DNA of 64,000 nt from NCBI GenBank assembly GCA_964608915.1, contig CAZSQA010000001.1:186001-250000 (forward strand), in the 5' to 3' direction. Below, one piece after another: positions 1 through 8,568 of the stretch. The stretch's first letter is position 1. Each line of letters starts with the position of its first letter. The position numbers and the translations under genes are program-made. Below the pieces are notes generated by a model. It made no database searches. It was not told the DNA's origin and saw only the letters and a list, made by a program, of their open reading frames with translations. Source of the stretch: QWQI01 sp964608915. GTDB lineage: Bacteria; Planctomycetota; Planctomycetia; Isosphaerales; Isosphaeraceae.

Positions 1-179
1 AAGTAGAGCACGATCACGCTTTTCGCCTTGCCCGGCAGTGCGCCAGCCTGTTCGGCCTGAAGTGCCTGCGGCAGGTTCAGCCCGAGGCCGGAGCCGAGGG
101 AAATCGCGCCGGCGCGGAGCGCTTCACGCCGGGTGATGCCGTCGCAGCACCGTTTCGGGCTGCCGAGCAGGGTGATCAT
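1..179 (-). CDS. DUF1501 family protein, N-terminal fragment (runs off the window)
   Basis: Only the first 59 codons are inside the window; the gene continues past position 1. The translation opens MITLLGSPKRCCDGITRREA and then has a twin-arginine-type signal (TRREALRAG followed by a Gly/Leu-rich stretch). After an Ala-rich linker comes a strand ending SVIVLYL. That layout, with the C-C-D-G-I-T-R-R-E motif, is the standard start of planctomycete DUF1501 proteins, which are exported and of unknown biochemical role. The start ATG at 179 lies 28 bp beyond the stop of the DMF-ase-like gene on the same strand, so the two are probably cotranscribed. DUF1501 genes are more usually paired with DUF1549/DUF1553 genes, so this neighbour is less common. 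Confidence 0.8.
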   Translation of the reverse strand, partial: MITLLGSPKRCCDGITRREALRAGAISLGSGLGLNLPQALQAEQAGALPGKAKSVIVLY

Positions 180-207
180 CGCGGGGCTCCCGAAGTTCGG
201 AACGATT

Positions 208-1734
208 TCATTTCTTCAGCGCCCGCTTCAGCAGGTTTTCGGTGATTTTCTGAACGCGTTCGTCCGGCCCGTGGGGGCGGCACCAGTGCGTCCAGGGCAG
301 TGTGTGGCCGGGCGGATTCGAAAGCCCCTGAGCCCAGAATATGGTGCTGGCGTTGAAGACGAAATTGTCCTTCGGGCCCGGGTAGATCGTGGCGGCCCAC
401 TGCTGGGGCGTCACGCCACCCACGAAGGCCGTGCCGGCACCGACGACTTCCAGCCCGGGGATGTCCTTCGGCGGATCGCCGTGATATTCCCAGCCGATGA
501 GCCCCGCGATCTTGTCGCCGGCCTTCATGCCCGTGCCTTCGAAGATCCAGTGGTCGGGCTTGACGCACACCCAGTCACCACCGCCGTTGACCGGCTCGAC
601 GTTCCTGGCGCCCATGAGATAGCCTTCGTCAGGCCCGCGATGGGGGTAAGGCCCGTGAACTTTCTCACGATCGACGGCATATTTGTATTCGCCGCCATAG
701 GGGCCGCCCCGAAACATCGTGCGCAGCGGCTGGCCGGCGGCATTGGGCGTGAGCGGCGTGACCCAGCAGACGGAATTGCCGGAAAGGAACATGAGATTCA
801 CGCCGGCATCGCGCATTTTCACGACACTTTCGTATTGGCGGATATCCCAGTATTCGTCGTGGCCGACCGAGATGAACGCCTTGGCCTTCAGGCCTCGTTC
901 GGGCGAGATCATGTCGCAGTTGCAAACGTACGAGACGTCGTAGCCATGTTTTTCGAGCCAATAGGCCAGGGGAAATTCGAACGGCAGGAATTCGCCGGAG
1001 CCGACGGTGAGCGGGTCGTTGACGACACCCTCGAACTGAGCTTCTCTGCCATAAGGCCTGTCGAAGCTGACATCGGCCCAGGGCCCCTGATTGCCTTTTT
1101 TGTCGGTGTAAACGCTGTAATTGTCAGGCCAGCGGTTATAGGCCTGCCAGGTGTTGTCGGAACACTGGAACAGAACGTCGACGGGGCGGTCGTCGCGCAC
1201 GACGAAGACGACGTAGCTTTGATAGGAAGGCGTGTCGCCATCCGGCGGAACGGTCGCCAGCCGGCCCAGATAGACGCCGCTGGTCCAGTCGGCCGGAATC
1301 GTCAGCTCGGTCGCCGGTTCCCATGTGCATTCATGGATGTTCTTGTGCCCGGGCCTGGGCGTGGCCTGCGGCTTGCCTTCGAAGGGGCCGAGAGTCTGCA
1401 TGAGCCGGGCGCCTCGGCCGCCGTAATAGCCCATGCGAAAGATTTCGATGGTGAATTTCGAAGCCGGGGCGGTGGAGGCCATGATCTTCAGCCGATCGCC
1501 GGCCGCGACGCTCTGGCGGTCGCAATAGCCTTCGATCCACGGGCTGCGGAAGCCGTGCGTATCGGTCAGGCGGACGCGTGTCAGTTGCCAGTCCCGCGCG
1601 CCTTCGTGAGCGTTTTCGGTCGTGATCGGGTTGACGGGCTGGTCCGCGGCCGTCGCCCGGTCTTTCGAAAAGAGCCCGGTCAGGCTGGACCCGAAAACGG
1701 CGGACGCGATCGAACGGCGGCGATTGAGTTTCAC
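208..1734 (-). CDS. N,N-dimethylformamidase beta-subunit-like secreted protein
   Basis: This 508-residue protein starts MKLNRRRSIASAVFG, a short arginine-rich leader and hydrophobic run that fits Tat or Sec export. The body carries features of the large (beta) subunit of N,N-dimethylformamidase: an early beta domain with FRMGYYGG, a YDVSYVCNCDM stretch, and the motifs SVGHDEYWD and FLSGNSVCW in a glutamine-amidotransferase-like fold. The known family member cleaves dimethylformamide to dimethylamine and formate, but planctomycete homologues are mostly uncharacterised, so the substrate is not implied. No small-subunit gene is visible nearby. It is followed 28 bp later by the DUF1501 gene on the same strand. 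Family assignment is fairly confident; activity is not. Confidence 0.75.
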   Translation of the reverse strand: MKLNRRRSIASAVFGSSLTGLFSKDRATAADQPVNPITTENAHEGARDWQLTRVRLTDTHGFRSPWIEGYCDRQSVAAGDRLKIMASTAPASKFTIEIFRMGYYGGRGARLMQTLGPFEGKPQATPRPGHKNIHECTWEPATELTIPADWTSGVYLGRLATVPPDGDTPSYQSYVVFVVRDDRPVDVLFQCSDNTWQAYNRWPDNYSVYTDKKGNQGPWADVSFDRPYGREAQFEGVVNDPLTVGSGEFLPFEFPLAYWLEKHGYDVSYVCNCDMISPERGLKAKAFISVGHDEYWDIRQYESVVKMRDAGVNLMFLSGNSVCWVTPLTPNAAGQPLRTMFRGGPYGGEYKYAVDREKVHGPYPHRGPDEGYLMGARNVEPVNGGGDWVCVKPDHWIFEGTGMKAGDKIAGLIGWEYHGDPPKDIPGLEVVGAGTAFVGGVTPQQWAATIYPGPKDNFVFNASTIFWAQGLSNPPGHTLPWTHWCRPHGPDERVQKITENLLKRALKK

Positions 1735-2091
1735 GGAGTCGGGCCTCGGAAGAGATCTGCTGTAAGGAAGGGCCAGGACCGGCCTGGCGGTGCCGGGAAG
1801 TGAATGGCCGCCGACCGGAGCCAGGGTGGCGAGATGGGTATCGATTCAGGCCGGGCGTCTATCAAGTTCAATGGATCCGGCGATGGCGGTCAAGCCATCA
1901 GCCCGGGTGACGTCGCGAATTCGTGCCCTCGTGTGGCACTTTCGTCGCTCGAATTGGCCGACGATCGCGTTGCGACTTAAGTGTCCGATTTGCTAGAATC
2001 CCACACGAACCGAACGGCGACCGGCCGATCCCGAGGGGACTCGCCAGGCGGCCGAGTCGTGTCGATCCGAAAAGAAAACAGGGAAACGAAG

Positions 2092-3219
2092 ATGAGCTTC
2101 ATCACCGCCGGCGATCTGAAACATTTGCTCAACCCCGCATCCGGCGAGAAGTGCGTCTCGCTTTATCAGACGACCTACATGGTCCACCCGGAAGCCGAGC
2201 AGAACCCGATTCAGTACAAAGTTCTGCTGAAGCAACTGGAAACCGAACTGGCCGCTCACTTCAAGGGCCGCGACTACAAGCCCGTTCTGGAAGCGTTCGC
2301 GCCTTTCGTGGCCGACGAAAAATTCTGGCGCTATCGCACGCCCGGCCTGGCCATGTTCTGGCACGCCGGCCACCTGCACGTGTTCGACGTGCCCCGGCCC
2401 GTGCCGAACGCTGTCGTCGTGGCCGACAGCTTCCACCTGAAGCCGATCTTCCGCGTGCTGCAGACGACCGACCGCTACAACATCCTTACCCTGGAACGCA
2501 ACACGGCGCACGTGTTCGAAGCCAATCGCGACGCCATCATCCCGATCGCGCTCGACGACATGCCCGACCACAGCAAGCCGCACGACCTTGGTGCCCGCAC
2601 CCGCGTGGCCGAACAGCATTTCAGCGGTTTCGGCCGGGCCGTCGTTTCGATCCACGACACCGACGAAAAGGCTGACGACGCCGCCTATTTCCATCAGGTC
2701 GATCAGTTCGTCGACAAGAACGTATCGAAGCGGACCCATCTGCCGCTTGTCCTCGTCGCTCTTTCCGAGCATCAGGGCACGTTCCGCAAGCACTCCAAAA
2801 ATCACCTGCTGCTGCCCGAAGGCGTTTCGCACAGCCCCAGCCACATGGACCCGAAAGACCTGCGCGAAAAGACCTTCCATGTTCTGGAAAAGTACCAGCA
2901 TGAGTTCGTCCGCAAGCAGCTCGACAACGTCGAAGCCGCCAAGGCCCACCAGAAGGGCTCGACGGACCTGGCCGATATCGCCGTGGCTGCCTCGACCGGC
3001 CGCGTGGGCACGCTTCTGGTCGACGCCGACAAGAAAATTCCGGGCCGGATCGACCCGTCCAACGGCATCATCGACAAGGAAAAGCTGGCCAACCCTGAGA
3101 TCGACGACGTCCTCGACGACCTCATGGAAATGGTCTTCCGGTCTGAAGGTCAAGTGCTCGTGCTGCCCCACGCCCTGATGCCGGTCGATTCCGGCGTCGC
3201 CGCAGTCTACCGGTTCTGA
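2092..3219 (+). CDS. baeRF-family (bacterial archaeo-eukaryotic release factor-like) protein
   Basis: This 375-residue protein opens MSFITAGDLKHLLNPASGEK and continues with CVSLYQTTYMVHPEAEQNP. An opening 'll... cvSlY.pT... ..q.pI..k.ll...e..l' is typical of the baeRF families, bacterial relatives of the eRF1/Pelota middle domain. Later segments (NTAHVFEAN, HQVDQFVDKN, LVLVALSEHQGTFRK) fit the same architecture. No signal peptide is present, so it is cytoplasmic. The start at 2092 is preceded by GGGAAACGAAG, and an in-frame upstream start would add 37 residues unlike the family. A strong hairpin terminator follows at 3254. Roles in ribosome rescue or RNA metabolism have been proposed for baeRF proteins but not shown here. 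Confidence 0.7.
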   Translation: MSFITAGDLKHLLNPASGEKCVSLYQTTYMVHPEAEQNPIQYKVLLKQLETELAAHFKGRDYKPVLEAFAPFVADEKFWRYRTPGLAMFWHAGHLHVFDVPRPVPNAVVVADSFHLKPIFRVLQTTDRYNILTLERNTAHVFEANRDAIIPIALDDMPDHSKPHDLGARTRVAEQHFSGFGRAVVSIHDTDEKADDAAYFHQVDQFVDKNVSKRTHLPLVLVALSEHQGTFRKHSKNHLLLPEGVSHSPSHMDPKDLREKTFHVLEKYQHEFVRKQLDNVEAAKAHQKGSTDLADIAVAASTGRVGTLLVDADKKIPGRIDPSNGIIDKEKLANPEIDDVLDDLMEMVFRSEGQVLVLPHALMPVDSGVAAVYRF

Positions 3220-3253
3220 TTCGGGTCTTCAGCCGATCGAATCACGAAAAATC

Positions 3254-3298
3254 CTTCGACCCCCGGTGCGTTCCGCATGCTCTGGGGGTCGAAGTTTT
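3254..3298 (+). terminator. Rho-independent-type terminator of the baeRF gene
   Basis: An 11-bp perfect stem (CTTCGACCCCC / GGGGGTCGAAG) is followed by TTTT and lies 35 bp after the stop at 3219. Confidence 0.75.
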
Positions 3299-3620
3299 GC
3301 ATGATGCGATGCAATGACGTTCTGGCGGAAAACGCCCGTGCACAGCGGCCCCGGGGGGCCCAATCGCCCGCTCGGAAATGCCTTGCCGTTGCGTTCTCGC
3401 AGAATCGTTTCGGATCCCGCCGAAGCGCCGCGTGTCGGCTTTATCGGATTTTCGGACGCGAAGGTCGACTGCCCGCGTTGATGGTCGTCGTACCGATATC
3501 AGAGACCGGTGCGGCCCTGGCCTGTACATGCCGGGACGCTTATGGTCTCGACACGGAACGAAGGATTCGTTCCGGCTGGCGGTTCGACTCTCCATTCGCT
3601 CGATTCAGGGAGGAATCCGA
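3299..3620. other. Intergenic region with no supported gene
   Basis: This stretch lies between the terminator at 3254 and the NHL-repeat gene at 3621. Open frames here lack ribosome-binding sites and recognisable protein features. The last bases (CAGGGAGGAATCC) are the ribosome-binding site of the next gene. Confidence 0.5.
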
Positions 3621-4559
3621 ATGATCAGGCTGACTTTGCGCTCTGCGATCGCGGCGATCGCCATAGCTGTTTCGGCATTGCCGGCAGCGATTCAGAAAAC
3701 GTCCGCAGCGGATGTCTTTTACGTGACGATGTCGGACAACACCGTCCGGAAATTCGACACCGACGGCAATGCTCTGGGAATTTTCGCCAGTGCGGGCTTG
3801 GCCGATCCGCGAGGGCTGGCGTTCGATGCATCGGGCGGATTGTACGTCGCGAATTATGGTTCGAAAATGCTGTCCAAATACGATTCTGCCGGCAACTATC
3901 TGCCAGCGGCGTCAATCGACACTGGCAGTTTGCTGTCGAACTTCAATGTCGGGGTCGCCATCGACAGCTCCGGCGCGATTTACGTTTCGCATGAGTTGTC
4001 GCGAGTTCGCAAATTCGACGCAGCCGGCAATTTGCTGGCCTTGTCGCCTACGAGCAACACGCCGACGGCGTTGGCGTTCAGCGCAGCGGGCAACCTGCTC
4101 GTCGCGAACCGCACGGGTAACACGATTTCCAGCTATGACACCGGACTGAACTCGGTGGCGGGGGCGATCACGACGGACCTGAATCGGCCAAGAGGGCTTG
4201 CTGTCGACTCTTTCGGCAATGTTTATGCAGCCAACAGTTTCACCGACGACATCAGCAAGTTTTCGAGTTCCGGAACCTTTCTGGGACGCATCGGTAACTC
4301 GACGAACCTGAACAACCCTTACGGCCTTGCGTTCGATTCGCAGGGTTATCTCTACGTCGCCAGCGAACAGTCGCGAACGATCGCCAAATTCGCAGCGAAC
4401 GGCGGCTTCGTCACTTCGTGGAGCACTGGCTCCATCTCTCCCCGGTTCATCGCGTTCGAGACGACCACCGTGCCTGAACCTGGTTCGATGGCACTCGCTG
4501 CCATCTCCGTCGGCGTCGCCGTGATCGCGAAACGACGAGGCCGCAATCGTTACGCCTGA
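3621..4559 (+). CDS. NHL-repeat secreted protein with PEP-CTERM anchor
   Basis: This 312-residue protein starts MIRLTLRSAIAAIAIAVSAL, a signal peptide ending near SAAD. It then has about six NHL-like beta-propeller repeats of the type 'kfd..GN.lg....l..PrGLAfDasG.LYVAN'. Clear examples are DPRGLAFDASGGLYVAN, RPRGLAVDSFGNVYAAN and NPYGLAFDSQGYLYVAS. The C-terminus is a textbook PEP-CTERM sorting signal: VPEPGS, a hydrophobic helix, then KRRGRNR. This signal sends proteins to an exosortase for processing at the cell surface. The start at 3621 has an excellent GGGAGGAA ribosome-binding site. The propeller probably binds a ligand or partner; nothing points to catalysis. Confidence 0.88.
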   Translation: MIRLTLRSAIAAIAIAVSALPAAIQKTSAADVFYVTMSDNTVRKFDTDGNALGIFASAGLADPRGLAFDASGGLYVANYGSKMLSKYDSAGNYLPAASIDTGSLLSNFNVGVAIDSSGAIYVSHELSRVRKFDAAGNLLALSPTSNTPTALAFSAAGNLLVANRTGNTISSYDTGLNSVAGAITTDLNRPRGLAVDSFGNVYAANSFTDDISKFSSSGTFLGRIGNSTNLNNPYGLAFDSQGYLYVASEQSRTIAKFAANGGFVTSWSTGSISPRFIAFETTTVPEPGSMALAAISVGVAVIAKRRGRNRYA

Positions 4560-4733
4560 TTCGGCGCAGCGTCTTTCGCTCATGGGTTGAATCGACCGCC
4601 ACGAACGGTGATGATGATGCGATCCACGGGTCGCTCGGTGCGCCACGTTTCCGGAAGCGAATTCGGCGAACGCGCGTCCGATCGGACCACGACCCCTCAC
4701 CATCCGCACCAATCAGGGAAAACGATCCGAACC

Positions 4734-5828
4734 ATGCGACGCTTCGAAGCGAAGAAGACCCGGCGCATCGCCTGCGCTCTCGTGCCCGGACTGCTGGCCG
4801 CGACCGTCATTTCGGCCGAGTGGGAAACGATCACACGCCATTCGGGCTGGAAGCAGCACTCCATGCGCCGGCCCAAGCCGCCGGTCGTCGTGCCGGCCGA
4901 CCTTCCAGGCCTGCCACCGGCCGATGCCGTCATTCTCTTCGACGGCAAATCGCTCGATAAATTCGAAACGCCCGGCGGGGGCAAGCCGAATTGGACACTC
5001 GGCGACGGATATTTCGAAGTCAAACCCGGCAGTGGCCCGATCGCTTCGAAATACACCTTCGGCGACGTGCAGTTGCATGTCGAATGGGCCTCGCCCGATC
5101 CGGCTATCGGCAAGGGCCAGGATCGAGGCAATTCGGGTGTCTTCCTGATGAACCAGTTCGAGATTCAGGTACTCGACAATTTCGAAGCCGAGACCTATGC
5201 CGACGGCCAGGCCGGGGCGATCTACGGGCAATATCCGCCCCTGGCCAACGCAACGAAGCCGCCTGGGCAGTGGCAGTCGTACGATATCGCCTTTCGAAGG
5301 CCCCGGTTCGACGCAGCCGGCAAGCTCCTCGAACCGGCCCGTATCACCGTGATACACAATGGAATCGTCGTTCAGAATAATGAAGTGATTTACGGGCCGA
5401 CTTCGTGGCTGCGATACGACCCATATGCGAAGGGCCCGGAAACCGGCCCGATCGAGCTGCAGGACCATGGCCACAAGGTGCGATTCCGCAATATCTGGGC
5501 CCGGCCGCTTCCGGAACGCCCCTCGGCGGACGCCGTCGAAACCGCCCCGATCGCCGTGGTCCCGATGCCGACCGCGAAGCTATTGAGTTATGCGGGGGAA
5601 TATTCGTTGAATACGCGGCCGAATTCGCCGCCGCTGGTGGTCAAGGCGATGGACGATCATTTGATCGCCCGGTTCCCGAATCGCGTCACCGAGATGAAAC
5701 TCGTTCCCGTGGGCGACGGAGTGTTCCAGTTCACCGAGACTGACGCGAAATTCGAATTCTCGCCGGACGGCAAATCACTGGAATTCCACATCGGCGGCGA
5801 TACCCGCACGATCGAACGCCGCGAATGA
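4734..5828 (+). CDS. DUF1080 (3-keto-disaccharide hydrolase domain) secreted protein
   Basis: This 364-residue protein starts MRRFEAKKTRRIACALVPG, a basic then hydrophobic leader. From about residue 60 it has the DUF1080 domain: ADAVILFDGKSLDKFE, then a WTLGDGYFEV strand, FGDVQLHVEWASP, RGNSGVFLM, YEIQVLD-like FEIQVLDNFE, and PIELQDHGHKVRFRNIW near the domain end. This is a concanavalin-like fold found in 3-ketoglycoside hydrolases and very abundant in planctomycetes. A second small beta domain (residues ~290-364, LLSYAGEYSLNTRPNSPPL...) follows. The ATG at 4734 was chosen because the signal peptide starts there. Activity on a keto-sugar is inferred from the family only. Confidence 0.85.
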   Translation: MRRFEAKKTRRIACALVPGLLAATVISAEWETITRHSGWKQHSMRRPKPPVVVPADLPGLPPADAVILFDGKSLDKFETPGGGKPNWTLGDGYFEVKPGSGPIASKYTFGDVQLHVEWASPDPAIGKGQDRGNSGVFLMNQFEIQVLDNFEAETYADGQAGAIYGQYPPLANATKPPGQWQSYDIAFRRPRFDAAGKLLEPARITVIHNGIVVQNNEVIYGPTSWLRYDPYAKGPETGPIELQDHGHKVRFRNIWARPLPERPSADAVETAPIAVVPMPTAKLLSYAGEYSLNTRPNSPPLVVKAMDDHLIARFPNRVTEMKLVPVGDGVFQFTETDAKFEFSPDGKSLEFHIGGDTRTIERRE

Positions 5829-6000
5829 AACCGATTTATCCCTGGATGGAGAAACGAACGGTTTCCGATGACATCCGACGAACGCCGTGCCCAGGCATGG
5901 CGTTCGTTGTCGCTTCCGAACCCGGGCTTCGCGGATTTCGCTCGACGATGTCGGACGCGATTCGATCATCGAGCGAGCGAAGCGATGAGTTCGAACCGGC

Positions 6001-6600
6001 TCACGATTCGCTTGAAGAAGGAAATGCATTCAATGCGATCGCGGCGGCGGCGGCCAGTTCGGTCGGCGACGCACCGCCGGCAGCCTGAACGGCGATCCCG
6101 TAGGTGAATGTCGTCACATAACGCGCAAGGTGTGCCGCATCGGCCGATGGGGGCAAGTCGCCCGCTTCGATCGCTTTTTCGAACCTTTCGCGCAGGACCT
6201 TCTCCGCGCTCGACCGGGCTTCGAAGGCCGCTTGCTGCATCGCATGGTTTTCCTCGCTGCAGGCCAGGGCACTCTGAACGAGAAAACAGCCCCTGCGGTG
6301 ACCAGATGTATCCGCCGAACGAATGCTGCTTTCCCAGAGTTTGTGGACGACTCGCTTCGCCGTAGGTTCGTCGAGCGCCGATTGCATGTGGCAGGCCCGC
6401 GCCTGGACATAACGATCGAGCGCCTTCCGGAACAGGCTTTCCTTATCTCCGAACGTCGCATAAAGGCTCGGCCGATTGATCCCCATCGCGGCGGTCAAGT
6501 CCGAGATCGAAGTCCCCTCGAACCCCTGACGCCAGAATACGTCCAACGCGAGATCGAGCGCCAGATCGGGGTCGAACTTCTTCGGACGTCCGGCAACCAT
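6001..6600 (-). CDS. TetR/AcrR-family transcriptional regulator
   Basis: This 199-residue protein has an N-terminal TetR helix-turn-helix: FDPDLALDLALDVFWRQGFE, then TSISDLTAAMGINRPSLYATF and GDKESLFRKAL. The remaining ~140 residues form the variable ligand-binding helical domain. Its C-terminal half (GCFLVQSALACSEENHAMQQ, YGIAVQAAGGAS) resembles regulators of the AcuR/YxaF type. It is divergent from the SDR gene at 6737, with 136 bp between the starts. That gap contains a perfect 12-bp palindrome overlapping the transcription start region of the SDR gene. The simplest reading is that this repressor binds there and controls the SDR, and perhaps itself, releasing on binding a small electrophile or alcohol-like ligand. 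The ligand is unknown. Confidence 0.88.
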   Translation of the reverse strand: MVAGRPKKFDPDLALDLALDVFWRQGFEGTSISDLTAAMGINRPSLYATFGDKESLFRKALDRYVQARACHMQSALDEPTAKRVVHKLWESSIRSADTSGHRRGCFLVQSALACSEENHAMQQAAFEARSSAEKVLRERFEKAIEAGDLPPSADAAHLARYVTTFTYGIAVQAAGGASPTELAAAAAIALNAFPSSSES

Positions 6601-6653
6601 CGCCCATTTTCTCCTTCATGATCGACTCTGATCGAATCCTACGCCCTCAGGGC

Positions 6654-6683
6654 TTGACTTGCAAACTCGAGGCTCCATATTAT
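6654..6683 (+). promoter_or_regulatory. Sigma70-type promoter of the SDR gene
   Basis: TTGACT (6654-6659) and TATTAT (6678-6683) are separated by 18 bp and point toward the SDR gene at 6737. Confidence 0.65.
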
Positions 6684-6687
6684 TCTG

Positions 6688-6699
6688 TACCGATCGGTA
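6688..6699. promoter_or_regulatory. Probable TetR-family operator
   Basis: TACCGATCGGTA is a perfect 12-bp palindrome placed 4 bp after the -10 element, over the expected transcription start. It resembles the ACCGATCGGT-type sites of TetR/QacR-like repressors, and a TetR gene lies divergently beside it. Confidence 0.65.
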
Positions 6700-6736
6700 A
6701 GAAACTGGTTCGAACGGTCACTTGGGAGTCAGGATC

Positions 6737-7489
6737 ATGTCGAAGAAGCTTGCTGGTAAGGCGGCCATCGTGACGGGTGCCTCGAAGGGAATTGGGGCTC
6801 AGATCGCCCGACGGCTCGCTGCGGACGGGGCATCCGTCGTCGTCAATTACGCTTCGAGTGCCTCAGGGGCGGAAGCGGTCGTGAACGACATTGTCAAAGC
6901 GGGCGGCAAGGCCGTCGCGATTCAGGGGGACGTATCGAAAGAGGCGGAAGTGATCCGGCTTTTCGAAGAATCGCACAAGGCCTTCGGCCATATTGACTTC
7001 CTTGTGAATAACGCCGGCGTTTACGAATTCCGGCCGATCGAGGAAGTGGACGAATCGCATTATCGAAAACAATTCGATATCAACGTGCTCGGGCTTTTGT
7101 TCGCGACCAGGGAGGCCGTCAAACAGTTCGGCGCCGGCGGCGGCAATATCGTCAACATCGGTTCCGTGGCGGCGACTTCAGCACCGGCGACGGTTTCTGT
7201 CTACAGCGCGACCAAGGGAGCCGTCGACACGATCACACTGTCGCTGGCGAAGGAACTCGGCCCGCGTGGCATCCGCGTCAATTCCGTCAATCCAGGAATG
7301 GTGGAAACCGAAGGCACCCATCAGGTCGGGATCATCGGCAGCGATTTCGAAAAGCTCGTCGCTTCGAATACGCCGCTCGGTCGAATCGGTAAGCCGGAGG
7401 ATATCGCGGACGTCGTCGCATTCATCGTCTCCGACGACGCCCGCTGGATCACGGGGCAGCACATCAAGGTCTCGGGCGGCGATCGCTGA
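6737..7489 (+). CDS. SDR-family oxidoreductase (3-ketoacyl reductase-like)
   Basis: This 250-residue classical short-chain dehydrogenase/reductase has a cofactor glycine motif TGASKGIG near residue 15 and the NNAG motif (FLVNNAGVYEF) near residue 90. The catalytic Ser is in NIGSVAAT, and the Tyr-Lys pair is in YSATKGAV. The C-terminal PG motif is in VNSVNPGMVET. Length and order match NAD(P)H-dependent 3-oxoacyl reductase or glucose dehydrogenase-type SDRs. These families are often annotated as FabG-like, but the pairing with a TetR regulator suggests a stress- or substrate-induced reductase, not the fatty-acid-synthesis enzyme. The ATG at 6737 was chosen because an AGTCAGGA site precedes it. 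The promoter and putative operator lie immediately upstream. Confidence 0.9.
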   Translation: MSKKLAGKAAIVTGASKGIGAQIARRLAADGASVVVNYASSASGAEAVVNDIVKAGGKAVAIQGDVSKEAEVIRLFEESHKAFGHIDFLVNNAGVYEFRPIEEVDESHYRKQFDINVLGLLFATREAVKQFGAGGGNIVNIGSVAATSAPATVSVYSATKGAVDTITLSLAKELGPRGIRVNSVNPGMVETEGTHQVGIIGSDFEKLVASNTPLGRIGKPEDIADVVAFIVSDDARWITGQHIKVSGGDR

Positions 7490-7514
7490 TCGCATTTCCT
7501 GAGCTCGAACGGAC

Positions 7515-7545
7515 CGTATTGCCGGCGCAAGTCGTCGGCAATACG
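7515..7545. terminator. Hairpin between convergent SDR and deacetylase genes
   Basis: A 10-bp perfect stem (CGTATTGCCG / CGGCAATACG) sits between the stops of the convergent genes. It has no strong T-tract, so terminator function is probable but not certain. Confidence 0.5.
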
Positions 7546-7560
7546 TCTCTCATGCCGATA

Positions 7561-8520
7561 TCATTTCGAAGCGGCGGCCTTGTCGGCGGATTGCCTGCGT
7601 TGCAGGTCGCGCAGGGGCCGATAGCCGATCAGGATGATGCCATCGTCGGCGATCAGCTTTTTGATTTCAGGGTCTTTGGCGAACGTTTCGAATTCCTCGG
7701 CACGGGTCTTCCAGCTTCCCGAAATGGCCTGAGCTTCATCCGTGGGGAGTTGGGCGTGGATATACAATTCGGTCACGCCGGGCTTGAGGTTCTTGATGAT
7801 CTGTGTCCAGAACGGCTTCACGCCCATCTGGCGATAGAGCGGCAGTTCGTCGTAAACGAAATAGTCGGGGAAGACGATGCTTTTTGCCGCGAACTTTTCG
7901 CGCAGGCCCGCCTGGCCGAAGCGGTGGAGGGTCTCGGCCGATGCCATACGAACGGGCACGTTGAATTCGACGGCCAGTTGCAGATAGGTGTCGAGATATT
8001 CAGGATTGAGCTGAAGCGTGCCCATATGGCTGTCGATGTGGGTGACGTCCACCCCGGCGGCGAGGGCTTTTTTGATCTGGGCCCGGGCTTCGATCAGGGC
8101 CTCTTTGGGGTTCGATGCCTTATAGACGGCTTCTTCGTCGCCCCACAGGTAACCGTCAGGGTCGAGCAGGCCAGGCACTTCGGATTTCGAAGCGACGGGG
8201 CCCCAGCGATAGAATTTCCATTCGCTGGTGTGGGTGATGTGAATTCCGAAGTCCTTTTCAGGATGCGTTTTGGCGTAATTGGCGATTTCCGGGAACCAGG
8301 GGCAGGGCACCATGATGGTGGCCGTGCGCATGATGCCTTTTTCCAGGCATTCGATGGTGGCCAGGTTGGCTGAGTGGCTCATGCCGACATCGTCGCCGTT
8401 GACGATCAGAATTTTGTCCGTGGCCTTGTATCCGAGTTTTTCGGCAAGCGTCGGCTCGGCGGCAGGCAGGGTCATGGCGGTGGTCGTCAGGCAGATCAGA
8501 AGTGCGATCCGGCGTATCAT
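7561..8520 (-). CDS. Secreted ChbG/YdjC-family carbohydrate deacetylase
   Basis: This 319-residue protein has a signal peptide (MIRRIALLICLTTTAMTLPA). Its YdjC-like domain begins KILIVNGDDVGMSHSAN, which holds the Asp pair that binds the metal. The other family motifs follow: GIMRTATIMVPCPW, FGIHITHTSEW and VTHIDSHMGTLQLNPEY, the last two with metal-binding histidines. ChbG deacetylates chitooligosaccharides in the E. coli system; planctomycete secreted versions probably act on other N-acetylated sugars outside the cell. The export signal is the main difference from cytoplasmic ChbG. It is followed on the chromosome by the convergent SDR gene and preceded by the zinc dehydrogenase gene 48 bp away on the same strand, so the two may be cotranscribed. 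Confidence 0.87.
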   Translation of the reverse strand: MIRRIALLICLTTTAMTLPAAEPTLAEKLGYKATDKILIVNGDDVGMSHSANLATIECLEKGIMRTATIMVPCPWFPEIANYAKTHPEKDFGIHITHTSEWKFYRWGPVASKSEVPGLLDPDGYLWGDEEAVYKASNPKEALIEARAQIKKALAAGVDVTHIDSHMGTLQLNPEYLDTYLQLAVEFNVPVRMASAETLHRFGQAGLREKFAAKSIVFPDYFVYDELPLYRQMGVKPFWTQIIKNLKPGVTELYIHAQLPTDEAQAISGSWKTRAEEFETFAKDPEIKKLIADDGIILIGYRPLRDLQRRQSADKAAASK

Positions 8521-8568
8521 GGGCGTGAGCTCTCTCGTTCGAAACTCGGGAATTCAGGGGGCGGCTGA

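Noticed and set aside
133..1803. A 556-codon open frame on the plus strand
   Set aside because: It lies antisense to the DMF-ase-like gene, which has family motifs, a signal sequence and linkage to DUF1501. GC-rich genes often give such antisense frames.
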